64,000 nucleotides of DNA. Source: Carnegiea gigantea. Taxonomy: Eukaryota > Streptophyta > Magnoliopsida > Caryophyllales > Cactaceae. The position numbers and the translations under genes are program-made. The notes beneath the pieces were generated by a model that saw nothing but the letters and a program-made list of their open reading frames with translations, had not been told where the DNA came from and did no database searches. This document shows positions 12,291 to 23,616 of the stretch, piece by piece. The stretch spans positions 60,001 to 124,000 of the forward strand of contig JAKOGI010002146.1 in assembly GCA_029747015.1 (NCBI GenBank), given 5' to 3'. Position 1 is the stretch's first letter, and each line of letters begins with the position of its first letter.

Positions 12291-12805
12291 ATCAGTTCTT
12301 TTTACCTTATACCTTCGTTGCACTTTCTAAATGGTAATCCAAGTTCTTGAAGTACCCCATTGTTTTTTTAAATATTTCTATCACATTGCTTTTCATATTC
12401 TGTCATGCTCTGACGATCAATATGACTTGAATAATTTGGTTTCTTTTTTGCCCTAGCCATATTTTTCATACTATCCAGGGTGATATACATGGTGGACCTA
12501 CGATCAAGAAAAAAACCATATGTCAGAATGTATATAGAGAAATAAAGATTCTAAATATATTTCATAGAAAGTGCAAACAAGTGAGAGCCCTTACCAAGGT
12601 TTTTTGCATTACAAAAATATGTGAAATATCTTAATATTGAGAAGCATATAAGAAAAGATGTATCAAAAAAATTAAATCAAATATCCAAGTCACTATTACA
12701 CATGTTTTGCCCTTTTGGTAAGAAGGAATCAAATAGCATAAAATGCCTAATTTGTTCCCCCCAAAAAAAACAATGATGCAGTGTTAGCAAATGACAACTT
12801 TAACG

Positions 12806-15800
12806 CTAATCGTCAATTTCATCTGCAAACAGCGGTATGCCCTCTTCTCCACTTGACCTAGATTCACTATGGTCATCAACAACTTGCATTTTGCCTTTCT
12901 TTTTATGACGTTGCAATTGTTGTGCCATGAGATCAGCATCCACCCACATCTGGTTCTACATCATTCCTAACCAAAGACATTGCACCATGATTATACACAA
13001 GTACATATTCTTCTTCATTAATCTCATCGTCACTAGCTGAACACGATTTTGCCCCCTTATCTTCATCATCAGAAGGCATATCATAGAAATTTTGAGGATT
13101 CATTTTCACCACCACTTGCCAATTTTGATGTAAATGATCCTTCGCACAGTATACTTGCTCAACTTGCGAAGCGAAGACATATGGCTCATTTATTTTTAGA
13201 AAGCATTTCGTGTTCACTGTAGTTATACCATATGTTTCTTTTTTGATTCCCACATTTTTAGAGAACACATCATACGATTCACAGTCAAAGAAATAACTTT
13301 ATGGTTGCTACCAAAATCCAGTTCTATAATCTCCTTTAGGACACCAAAGTATTCTTTTTCTCTGGTGTGCACGTCATCTTTCACCAGAACACCATAATTT
13401 TGTTTGCTAAGATTTTTGGCCCGTGCTTTTGTGTGGAATATGTAACCATTTACAACATATCCATCAAAGTAAGGCACTCTCTTGATAGAGCATTGTGCCA
13501 AAATTAGGAGCTCATGACTTGCTTTCTTATCATGTTCATTCCATAACAAGGTAACCTAGACAAGCAAATAAGATGCATCAGTACCTAAATTAATTGGATT
13601 TGTTGGACTTATAATGTTTTACTTACTCGTTCTTCAAACCACTTGGTAAAAGTGAGCAATGTATTAAGACTTTCATGCTCCCTGTAAGCAAATAAAAAAA
13701 ACAAAATTACGATTGAAAAGATTTTTCGTATGTTTAAACTTTTGAAAGTTACATTAAAAATTTCTTACTCAATAAAAAATTGTGCTTCATCACAATTTCG
13801 TGACACATAAAGGTCAGCACGCTTCCAGTCTTCGTGGGAAAGAACCTTGATTGTTCCTTGACCCAATGGATTTCCCATCCTCATGAAAATTGTTAATCCC
13901 TTATCTTGTCGGTCTTCATCGTCTTTCATTTATTTCTGGACAATTAAATCTAGTCTTAGCTCTATGTAAATATCATGAAGAAAAGGGGGCAAAATCTTTT
14001 AATGTGTGCATGATCCTAACCATCAACCAAAGCATAAAATAAGTGCAGTGCGTAATACTTTATAGTGTCTGATGTTTTTTTAAAAAGAGAAGAAAGAATC
14101 TATAGTGCCTTTCAAATGGGCACATCCGACGATATTGAACTGGTCCAGCCAGCTTTGCTTCAGTAGCCAAGTGGATCGTCAAGTGCACCATGAGGTCAAA
14201 AAAAAAGGAACAAAAACATGCTATAGCTTGCAAAGTGTAATTGCAATGTTCTTCTCTAGTCTCTCCAAAACATCAAGCTTTAATGTCTTTGAGCATAATT
14301 GTTTAAAGAATAATGACAACTCCATAAGCAGTTCATACATATCCTTATCAAATTTTCCACGAAAGGCAGGTGCAAGCAAATCATGCATAAAGACGTGATA
14401 ATCATGACTCTTGAGCAACCTTGCTATTTTTCCCTCATTAACATTAACACATCGACCTATATTGGATGAATACCCCTCAGGCACCTTCAGATCTGCTAAG
14501 AATTTACACACATCTCTTCTTTTCACTCAAACTTAATATAAATGATGCTTTCGGAATCTCATATTTATCACCAACCTTTTTTAGGTGCAAGCTCTTTCTA
14601 ATTCCCAGTTGCATCAAGTCTAAAAGGCTCTTCAAATTATCCTTGGTCTTCCCTGGTGTATTTACGAGGGTTTCTAGTATACTTTCAGAAATATTCTTTT
14701 CAATGTGCATGGCATTTAGGTTATGGCAAATCAAGTTCTTCCTTCAATAAGGTAACTCGAACAAGATACTTTTCTTCTCCCAGTTATGAATCAATTTTAG
14801 TTTTGTTCGCTTCCTTGTACCCTCAACCTTGCCAAATTGAATATTTTCAAAGTTGCCAATCTGTTAAAGAACATCATCACCAGATAACAATTTAGGAGGG
14901 GGATCTATCTCTATTGTGCTATCAAAAGCTTTTTTGTCAAATCTCCACCTATGGTCAGCTTCCAAGAATCTACGATGACCTATGTAGCATTGCTTGTTCC
15001 AATGAGGCAAGTAACATGACCATGTATCTTTATTACAAACCAGGCAAGCAAGACGTCCTTTTACACTCTGTCCAGATAAATTACCATATACAGGAAAATC
15101 ATTTATTCTCCACATCAAAGCGACACGCAAATTAAAATGTTCAGCTTTAAATGCATCATACGTATTTACATCATTCCATAAAGTCTTCAGTTCATCAATT
15201 AATGGTTGTAAATACATATCAATATCAGTTCCAGGAGTAGTTTTACTAGGGATGATCATGTTTAAAATTGTATACGACTTTTTCATACACATCCAAGGTG
15301 GTAAATTGTAAGGAACCAAAAAAACAGGCCAAATGCTGTATGTTAAATTTATGTTTTCATATGGAGTAAACCCATCACTACATAAACCCAACCTCACATT
15401 ACGCGGATCTTTTGCAAAATTAGAATAGGATACATCAAATGACTTCCAAGCTTGTGCATCTGCAAGATGCCTGAATATCCCGTCATCGCGATGTTTATCC
15501 TCATGCCACCGCATGTGAGAAGTTGTTTAGGCCAACATAAATAGCCTTTGGAGTCTTAGTATAAGAGGAAAATAGTGTAATATCTTATAAGGAATGCTTT
15601 TCCTCTGCCCTTTTTTATCACTTTCATCATCACTATCATCTGCCTCTTCTCTCTTGTTCTTCCACCTTGGATGAGAACATTTAGGACATTTGTTTGCATG
15701 CTCATGCTCCTTCCAATAAAGTATACAATCATTCTTACAAGCCTCAATTTTCTTATAACTCAAGCCAAGGTCACTGGCATACTTTTTTACTTCACAAGCA

Positions 15801-16444
15801 TTCTTTGGAAATGTATCATCAAAATCAAATGCTTTCTTTAAAAGTTCAAGTATCATTGTGAGAGACTTATCACTCAAACCACAAAAACACTTCATATGGG
15901 AGAGATGTGCCATAAACTCTAACTTTGAGAATTTCTTACATCTTGGGAATAACTCTTTCTCAGCATCTCTAACTAATCTGGCAAACTTCTTTAGCACTTC
16001 AAGGGACTTATTAATTTTAAGGCCGCCTAACCTTTTGAACTTATCCATTATGTGAAATGCTCGGGCATTTGTGATGTCATTTACCATAGCAAATGCTTCA
16101 TCTATATTCTCCGCCCCCATTGACAACATCAGACCTTGATGCTCATCTCCATCACTTTCATCCATTTGACTTGCATGTATAGGCTCTCCACGAGCAATTT
16201 TCTTCCCATGAAACTCCCATGGATTATAACTCCTTACTATCCCATCACTGGGCAAATGAAGCATAACTGTTTTTCTATTTTGGTAACTATAATTGCCACA
16301 ATTGACACATGGGCATCTCATTTTCCCGTATTCGACGACATTAGCAAAAGCAAACTCAAGGAACTATTTTACCCCATTTATATATTCTGGCCTCTTCCTG
16401 CAGTTAAACGTCATCCAATTTATCCAACTTTGATCCTTACTCAT
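12806..16444 (-). pseudogene. TNPD-like CACTA transposase (Tnp2, DUF4218, DUF4216), multiply broken
   Basis: The gene starts at ATG 16444 (MSKDQSWINW). The N-terminal zinc-binding segment MRCPCVNCGN follows at 16321. The Tnp2 transposase domain spans about 15520-14500 (MRWHEDKHRDDGI, LGLCSDGFTPYEN, CHNLNAMHIEKNISESILE). A DUF4218 block lies at 14526-14110 (VHLTIHLATEAKLAGPVQYR) and a DUF4216 block at 13549-13000 (FHTKARAKNLSKQNYGVLVK). In-frame stops occur at 16364-16366, 15527-15529, about 14864 and about 14735. Frameshifts lie near 14510, 13240 and 12950; the last frame ends at 12806. The intact protein would bind and cut the CACTA ends. This copy cannot be active. Confidence 0.85.
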
Positions 16445-17600
16445 TTCTGTCAATTACAATATAAACTGATTACTTTTCCACAAAAGGCTTTTGTATCATT
16501 CATGTTTGAACCCAAAGAGAGTGCTAATTTGGCAAAAATACAAACTAAACATTGAACATTTGATATTATAAGGGTGCCGATATTAGAAAAATCATACAAA
16601 CTATTATAAGGTGACCATATATGGACAAGTTGTAAACATTGTCCAAAAAAATCAATTATACAAACTAAATTCATATCCGCTGATCTATTTGGAACATAAT
16701 TAGTTGCTTATGCAGCCAACAACTCTTGGAAAAAATAATGGTCTAGTTAGGACAAAATATATTTGCATAGGGTGTTACACATGTAAAACTCATATTAGTA
16801 ACACAGTCACACTTGCAGAAACTTCAACACAGTTAATTCAGTAAATACAACTTACTAGTACCACTGTAAGTACTTTCTAAGAGCTTGTTATCCCTAATTC
16901 TTCAATCCAAAAGGCATTACAATAAATAGGCAATAATTAACAAAAAGCAACATTCAGTAAACAACATTCAATAAGCATAAACCTAACCCTAATAGCTTCA
17001 AACATAGGCTCAAATAAGGCAGCCTTGACCTCAATAGAGGTTATTCTAATTCAAATTAGCAAAACCAATCTTTTGTCTCATACTAACGAAATTGTCCACA
17101 ATTTTTGCAACTTTTATCAAAATTAAACATTAAACAAAGCCACTTATAGGCAGATTTTGTAGATACTAATATCCAGAATTTGACTTTTATTACTTTACCC
17201 ATTGATAGTTAGTGTTCTAAAAAGCTAAGTATAACTTCCTTGGTAGATTACTTAATCATAATATACTCAAGATACATCACGATCCAACTCAACTAAAGCC
17301 TCCTCTGAAAATCACACATAATATTTCTTAAACAAGAGTTATATTTAATTTTAGAGTAGAAATGTCCAAATTAAACGTTTAGCTAAATCACAAGACAACT
17401 CAGGGAGTGAAGCATTGAATTTTTACCTTCCAAAACAGCAAGCCGACGACAAAGAAGTGACCCCAAGAAGTAGCAGATCCGAAACCATTTTCGAAACAAA
17501 TAGGCCTGATCAAACCATTTAGTCAACATCATAATCTTGTTTTTATAGAAAAAGTAAGAGTAAAAAGGTAGATGTTAAGGAAGCAAGGGATATAGAAATG
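16445..17600 (-). other. CACTA 5' region with possible leader exon
   Basis: No protein-coding content is seen. On the minus strand a GC-richer block at about 17427-17510 ends in a good splice donor (GGAAG|GTAAAAAT at 17426), consistent with an untranslated first exon for the transposase transcript. The expected terminal CACTA motif and TTTGTAGCAA repeats are not visible, so the end was lost, decayed, or displaced by the Mutator insertion. Confidence 0.4.
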
Positions 17601-17784
17601 AAAAAATTATTAAATGGTCCATTGTAGTTTTGTCAAATAATTTTGGAGACCCATAATTTTTGATAAATATTTGTGGGTCCATGGAAGTTTGGATCAATAA
17701 TTTTTTGGTCCATTTCCGACAACAAACTTTAAGATTCGAGCACTTTATTGGGGAACATGAAATTGTTGATCGAATTGCCCCTTG
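17601..17784 (+). repeat. MULE left terminal inverted repeat
   Basis: 184 bp from AAAAAATTATTAAATGG to CGAATTGCCCCTTG matches the reverse complement of 23151-23333 with only a handful of differences by eye (for example CATGGAAG against TATAGAAG near 17690). Such near-identity implies a relatively recent insertion compared with the decay of the surrounding elements. Confidence 0.9.
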
Positions 17785-18400
17785 CTGCCCGCCAAATGAA
17801 AGCAGATAGGACAAACTCAGCTACCTGGTTTTCTCTCACCTTAATTACTTCCATTTGCCACGCACTCATCCCCACCAACCACGATTTCTTCCACACTTTG
17901 GATCTCCTCTGTCTACCTCCTTCAAGCTGTGAAAATCACCCCCTCTTCTTGTGAAAAAGTAAACCCTAGGTCCCCGAAATTTCATCTCTATTGGCAGTTG
18001 AAGGCTGTGGAACAAGGTCTACCAATCTTCATGTCGAAAAGTGAACCGTAGCTTGGGTGGCGGAGAAATTGTAGTGGGACACTAGCTGAGCTTGTATCAG
18101 TGACCCCAACTTTGAATATCTGGAGAAGGAGCAAGGATCTTCCAAGGAAATTGAGGTATGTAAAAAATGAAGTAAATTTATGGCATTTTTGAAAAGTAGT
18201 TTTCCAGTGAAGGCAATGTTTTTTATTTATGTGTATGAGTGAATTAATTTGTGATTTCCCCTGAAGTTGATATAAATTTAGCATGTTTGAGTTGAGTTAA
18301 TTTATAACTTAGTGTGATGGTTGTTGTAGCTTTTTTGAGTAGAATGTTCTTGAGGTTAGTGGAAAAAAGTGCTTATCCATCTGTCTGTTATGTTGTGTAG
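17785..18400 (+). other. MULE promoter and leader with intron
   Basis: Between the repeat and the first clear coding exon lies a leader ending in donor TTGAG|GTATGT at 18155/18156. The matching acceptor TTGTGTAG ends at 18400. The first coding exon could begin upstream of this intron, but no clear ATG in frame is seen. Confidence 0.5.
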
Positions 18401-21400
18401 ATTGAAGGGACTAAGGTGTTGAGTGTATGCTTTGAAGGGCATAGGGTATTTATAAAGAATGTCGATTTTAACATGTACCAAATGTTAGATCTTCATAGAG
18501 ATGCGAAGAGAACATTTGAGGAGGCAGGGGTAGAGGTGCCACAATATTTTGGATTTATGTTTTGTGGGCCTAAAGCTAAAAGAAAGTTGCCTTTGGGTTG
18601 TGATAAGGATTGGTTGCATTTGTCTGCTTTGTGGGAAAAGGCTAAGGGACCCATTCCTATTTATATGGTAAGCATTAGAGGACCTACTGAACACCATCTC
18701 ATTGAACAGGAGTTAGAGTCAGGACAAGTTGGTGAGTCTGGTATTCATGGGTTGGAGGGAATTGGTTGTGGGGAGTATGATACCATCCTTTCTGCTTCTC
18801 AAACCCAAAAATGGGTTGACTCATTGATTATAACCCCAGAAAGCCAACAGAAGAAATTACCTGTTTGGAGGAAGACAAACTTGGGCCTGAATAAGGCTGC
18901 TTCCCCTTCCAAAGTTGTACTTGCATGCTCTAACTCCCCTTCTAGGCAACTTAGATCTTCATCTCAACTCTCACAAGCTGCCCCTACACAATTGAAACCT
19001 GCACAACCTAATTGTCCTGCTAAACACCAGAGATCTACCTATTACATCTTAAAAGCCCCTTCTAAACAACAGCAAATTGGAGTAGTGAGTCCTACATTGT
19101 CTGCTGATATGTCTGAATGCATCTCTCTTTTATCTCAACAGCCTTCATCTTCCCAGCCATCTTGTTCTCTTCCTTTAAACACATCTAGCAATACCAAATC
19201 TTCACAACCAACTCTTCAATCCTTGGAGGACATTGATATTGATCCTAACTTGACTATTGGTTTGGACGATAAGAATGAAGAGAAGAGTGGTAATGATAAA
19301 GACAATGATGATGATGTTGGTTCTGAGGTTGGTTTTGATGTTGCTTCTGAGGATGGCTCTGAGTATAGTGATGAGTCCTTTGTTAATTCAGATGAAGTTC
19401 ATGATGATGATGTTGACAGTGACATTGATCAGTTCTTGCATCCTACATTACAAGATGATATCCCTAAGCACATTGGTGTGGATGATGATGGGAGCATGTG
19501 GAATAAGGTCTACCAAAATGGGAGCATGTGGACAAGGGATCTTAGTGGGAAAGTGTCAATTAAGCCTGGAGATATATTTCTTGACAAAGAGCAATGGGTT
19601 AAGGTCCTTAAAGATTATACCATTCAAGAGGGTATTTGCTTGAAGAAGGTAAAAAATGATAAGCTGAGGCACATTGTAGTGTGTAAAGGAAAAGACTGTG
19701 AATTCAGAGTTCATACAAGCAGACTTGGTGATGGCAAAACTTGGCAAGTGAAAACCTTTAGAAGTGTGTGCAAATGTGCAAGAGATGCTCACAATAATAT
19801 GGCTTCATACAAATGGATTGCAGAGCAGCTATTGCCTGATTTCAAAGCAAACCCTGACTTGCAAGTGAACTCCATGATTTAACTATGTATGGAGAGGTAT
19901 GGACTGGTAGCTCCTGATTACAAGTGCAGATCAGCTAAAAAACTGATGAAAGCTTGGGTTGATGGGAGGCATGATGAATCTTATGCTAGACTACCTGAGT
20001 ACATAGAGCAAATCAAGAAAGAAAATCCAGGAAGTATTTGTAGCTGTATCTCTGAAGGCCCTGATTCAGCCCCAATCTTCAAGAGGTTGTTCATTTCCTT
20101 TGAAGCCATGATGACAGGATTCAAGAGAGGGTGTAGGCCCTTTATAGGGGTGGATGGGTGTTTTCTGAAGGGTCCCTATAAAGGAGTATTGCTGACAGCT
20201 TTTGGGTTGGATGGTAATAATGGGTATTTCCCTATAGCATATGGTGTAGTTGGGTAAGAAGATAAGAGTAACTGGGCCTACTTCTTTAGGGCATTGAGAT
20301 TATGTCTTGAAGGTGTGGATCTGTCCAAGATGACTTTCATTTCAGACAGACATAAGGTATGAAGATCAATTGAAAAGTTGATCATCATTTTCTATTTGTG
20401 AGAATATTTTTTTTATTTTTTTAATTGTAGGGCTTAGTTTCAGCATTGCAAGACATATTTCCAGAGTGCAGAAGAAGGATATGTTGTGTGCATTACAACA
20501 GGAACTTCACCAAGGCCCACCCAGGTATATGTATTGCAGGAACTTCATTTCAGACAGAACCAGATAGTTGTGTCTGTACTTTTTGCTTCAAATACATGTC
20601 TAAACTCGTGAAATAAATTGTGCAGGTGCAAAATTGCACATGTTATTCTGGACAGCATGCAATGCATACAACAAGCAAGTATTCCAGCAAACTATGGAGG
20701 CCATCAAAAAAGAATCAAAAGAAGCATATGAATGGCTCTGTGCTGAAGAAGAGGAACTGTGGGCAAGGTACAAATTCCAAGCTGACACCAAATGCCCTGA
20801 CAACACCACCAACTTCGTAGAGTCTTTCAATGGCAAGATTGAAAAGTTCAGGTTTAAGCCTGTATGGACATTATTAGAGGCAATCAGGAAAAAATTTATG
20901 AGTATAATTGTTAGAAAATTTGAAATTGCAAATGGGTGGAGTGGAAAGTTATGTCCTAGGGTCACAATTCAGCTGAAGGAGACTGAGATAGCTGGTAGAA
21001 TGTGTATTATTATCCCAGCTGGTAGAGGGTTGTTCGAGGTTGTGGAAGGGAACACCCATTTCAAAGTGGACCTCAACTCAGGTTGCTGTGACTGCAGGGT
21101 ATGGGATATCTCAGGTATACCCTGCAAGCATGCAATTAGGTGTATTCTTAGGGATAGGCAGGACCCTGAATCATATGTTCATGATGCATATACTGTTGAG
21201 AAATACAGGGCAGCATATGATGTAATTATGAAGCCCGTAACTGATCCAATTTTTTGGGAGGATAGTGATTGTCCTAGGTTGGGCCCTCCTGAGATTGAAG
21301 TGAAGAGAGGCAGACCTCCATCTGAAAGAAGAAGGGATGGCACTGAGAAGAGGAAGAGTTTCAGTGGGAGTTCAACCCTTAGATGCAGTGTTTGCAAACA

Positions 21401-21656
21401 GTATGGCTACAACTCCAGGAGTCATAGGGAGGGTGGTAAGCTGTCCATCTGGAGAGGGAAAGACAAGCCTAGCTACAAGAGCAAGACAGGCAGCACAAGA
21501 AAGGTGGGCAGACCACCCAAACATCCCTCCCAACCAAGCAATGATGTCACAAGCCAGCCATCCACATCCCAATCAAAGAAGGGTAAGAAACGGAAAGCTT
21601 CAATATGTGGCACTTCAGTAGTGAAGAAGGCCAGGAAAGGGAAAGCTTCTTTATGA
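18401..21656 (+). pseudogene. MURA-type transposase, three exons, two in-frame stops
   Basis: Exons: 18401-20356, 20431-20524 and 20626-21656, with GT-AG introns that keep frame. Domain order: N-terminal PB1-like segment (VFIKNVDFNMYQMLDLHRDA), a low-complexity acidic linker, the Mutator DNA-binding domain around 19540-19780 (GDIFLDKEQWVKVLKDYTI), the MULE catalytic core (first Asp in FIGVDGCFLKG at about 20140, second Asp in ISDRHKG across intron 1), a SWIM zinc finger (CDCRVWDISGIPCKHAI at about 21090), and a C-terminal basic tail with RGRPP and VGRPP AT-hook motifs. Stops occur at 19880-19882 and 20255-20257, both single in-frame codons with the frame continuing. The start codon is uncertain. 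Confidence 0.88.
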
Positions 21657-22022
21657 ACCTCCCTGCATACCAAGCTTTAATGTTATTTTGGCCCACTGAA
21701 AAGGGTGCTGTCCTTTTTGTGGTGGACTTGTGATGTCCTTTTTATTATTGCTCTCATAAAGGCTTGCTATAGCATAGTGTGTTTAGGACATAGCACACCT
21801 GATTTTGTTATTTTGAGACAGAAGACTTGTACTGCATCATTTTATATTTGTTGTTATGAATCACAAGTACCTTTACAAACTATGTTGTTATTGCACTAAG
21901 TACTTTCACAAATTATTATGTTCACCCAAATGACATTCCATTCATTACTTACTCACAAAAGTAACAATATCACACATACATACACCAAGCCTTATCACAT
22001 TGAGGTTGTCTGAGGTTAATGT
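21657..22022. other. Intergenic space between convergent MULE genes
   Basis: Two 3' ends meet here: the transposase stops at 21656 (+) and the GRF-type gene stops at 22023 (-). No hairpin terminator is expected in a plant; the sequence probably holds both 3' untranslated regions. Confidence 0.5.
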
Positions 22023-22361
22023 TCATTTGATAGCAATTACAATAGCAACAGCCACCATCAACATGATTCCAATCCCAATCCTTCTATTCATAATCTCAAG
22101 TAGCTTTCTTATGCCTTTCAATTGATGCATCATGATTTCCATGCTTCCTTAATCTGCCTCATCAACTCTTGGTCCTGGTAGGGGCTTTGCCCATTTCAGA
22201 AACTTGTCACACTGAGTGCATCTGAAAAATAACCTCCCTGGGTTATCACGAGACCTTGAAATTTTGATGTCTGCAACCCTCCCACAAGTTCTACATATTA
22301 CCTCCATGTCATACTGAGGATATATTTCGTTCGCTCCTCCGCAACTAGACGAACTAGGCAT
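22023..22361 (-). pseudogene. GRF zinc-finger protein with C-terminal membrane helix, one in-frame stop
   Basis: On the minus strand ATG 22361 opens MPSSSSCGGANEIYPQYDME. A GRF-type zinc finger follows (CRTCGR, then DNPGRLFFRCTQC). A TAA at 22149-22151 interrupts after PRVDEAD, but the same frame runs on to a TGA at 22023-22025 with a short helical stretch (MHQLKGIRKLLEIMNRR) and a hydrophobic helix (IGIMLMVAVAIVIAI). This order, GRF finger, coiled helix, membrane helix, is a known small plant protein type often found inside MULEs. A leader intron is likely (donor AG|GTACAAAT at 22858, acceptor CGCAG at 22376). Function in transposition is unknown. Confidence 0.7.
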
Positions 22362-23150
22362 CTCTTCAATAATGACTGCGTATACAATCAGAACACAATT
22401 AAAGTGGGAGAAATCACACAATTTAAATAAAAAAAACACATTATCTAACACCAACAACCATTCCTTAATAAAAAATATAACATTATTCCAAATTTTGGAA
22501 ATTCAACAATTACAATTTTTAATGTAGTTTTATATTACAATTACATTATTCCAAAAAATATAACATTACACGGCATCAACATAAAATTATGAGGTTCAAA
22601 ATATATTGTACTCCACATTTACGAAAATGTTTAATGCATCAACAACTCATACCTTAATGCTAAAATTAAACTGCATCAACAACATACCACATACCTTAAT
22701 GCAATTTCCCTCTTTTTTGGGCAAATTAAAACCACATACGCATCTAACTTTCAAAATTATGTCCACCATGCTAAAATTATCGACTTCGACGTTTACTGCA
22801 TTTCAAATTGAGGAAAGACAGAGAGGAAGCAAACTTGGGTTCAGCTTCGAATTTGTACCTTCCCCACAGTTTCTACAGTCTTTTTTCCCTGCATATTGGA
22901 TGGGTTCAAAGATGAAAATACAGTGGAAGCAAATTTGAACGGCTAGCTTGCATACCTGACTCAAAATGGATGCCTTGAGAGATGATAATGGAGAGAGGAA
23001 GACCACCAGAGGACCCAGATGAACATACACAGACATGGTAAATGGAGGAGACAGAGAGAGGAAAGAGGAAGCAAAGTGGAAGCAAAATGGAGAGAGAGAG
23101 AGACAGGATAGACCATTTCATAATTTCTTCCAACGGTCCTGTCATACATA
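22362..23150 (-). other. Leader of the GRF gene and inner right MULE region
   Basis: This holds a probable leader exon (about 22859-23100, minus) and its intron. A purine-rich GAGAGAGAGAGACAGG block lies at 23091-23106. At 23110-23136 a 26-base segment resembles the outer MULE terminus (GACCATTT.ATAATTT.TTC.AAC). Confidence 0.45.
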
Positions 23151-23333
23151 CAAGGGCAATTCGGTCAACAATTTCATGTTCCCCAATAAAGTGCTCGAAT
23201 CTTAAAGTTTGTTGCCGGAAATGGACCAAAAAATTATTGATCCAAACTTCTATAGACCCACAAATATTTATCAAAAATTATGGGTCTCCAAAATTATTTG
23301 ACAAAACTACAATGGACCATTTAATAATTTTTT
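23151..23333 (-). repeat. MULE right terminal inverted repeat
   Basis: 183 bp, the reverse complement of 17601-17784 with few mismatches. It ends ...CCATTTAATAATTTTTT. Confidence 0.9.
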
Positions 23334-23616
23334 CTAACAAAAAATATGCTAGGTGGAAGATAAAGTATATTAAGTCTAGTCTAAAATATTACTTATTTTA
23401 AATTTTATGTGAATGTAATGAGTTAATTTTCACAATAGTTAAACACGATAGGTTAAGATTTATTACGTCCCACAATAATATAAAACTACAAATGTTAGAA
23501 GATAAAATTAGTTTATACAATAGATAGCTATGAAGTTCACAAAAAATAAAACACACTAGATATCTCGTTGTACATTTGATACAAACTCATATTTAAAATC
23601 CATAATACATGAAAAT

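Larger units (their letters stand above)
6632..17600 (-). mobile_element. CACTA (En/Spm) DNA transposon, right end not found
   Basis: The left terminus reads CACTATAAGAAAT at 6632-6644, preceded by CTA, a possible 3 bp target duplication. Subterminal repeats follow. Two transposase genes lie on the minus strand: a TNPD-like gene (12806-16444) and a TNPA-like gene (8922 to 10134 or beyond). A complementary terminus (CTTATAGTG) is not visible before the Mutator element at 17601, so the right limit given here is only the Mutator boundary. At about 11 kb it has the usual size for an autonomous CACTA element, but both genes are broken. Confidence 0.75.
17601..23333 (+). mobile_element. Mutator-like element (MULE) with long TIRs and two convergent genes
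   Basis: The element is bounded by long inverted repeats and carries a MURA-type transposase on the plus strand and a GRF zinc-finger gene on the minus strand. The termini both begin (G)AAAAAATTATTAAATGG when read inward. The 9 bp flanks (TATAGAAAT left, TAACAAAAA right, if the G is included) match at only five or so positions, so no clear target duplication remains. Its insertion lies between the CACTA and hAT remains. Confidence 0.88.

Noticed and set aside
17399..17420. CAGGGAGTGAAGCATTGAATTTT as a possible missing left hAT terminus
   Set aside because: Only the first six bases agree with the right terminus CAGGGATTCAAAACTCGG, no CTCATTCC duplication precedes it, and the surroundings look like the CACTA 5' region.
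23042..23401. 119-residue frame across the right MULE TIR, and a similar one at 17575-17814
   Set aside because: Both are translations of the inverted repeat itself and read in opposite senses of the same DNA.
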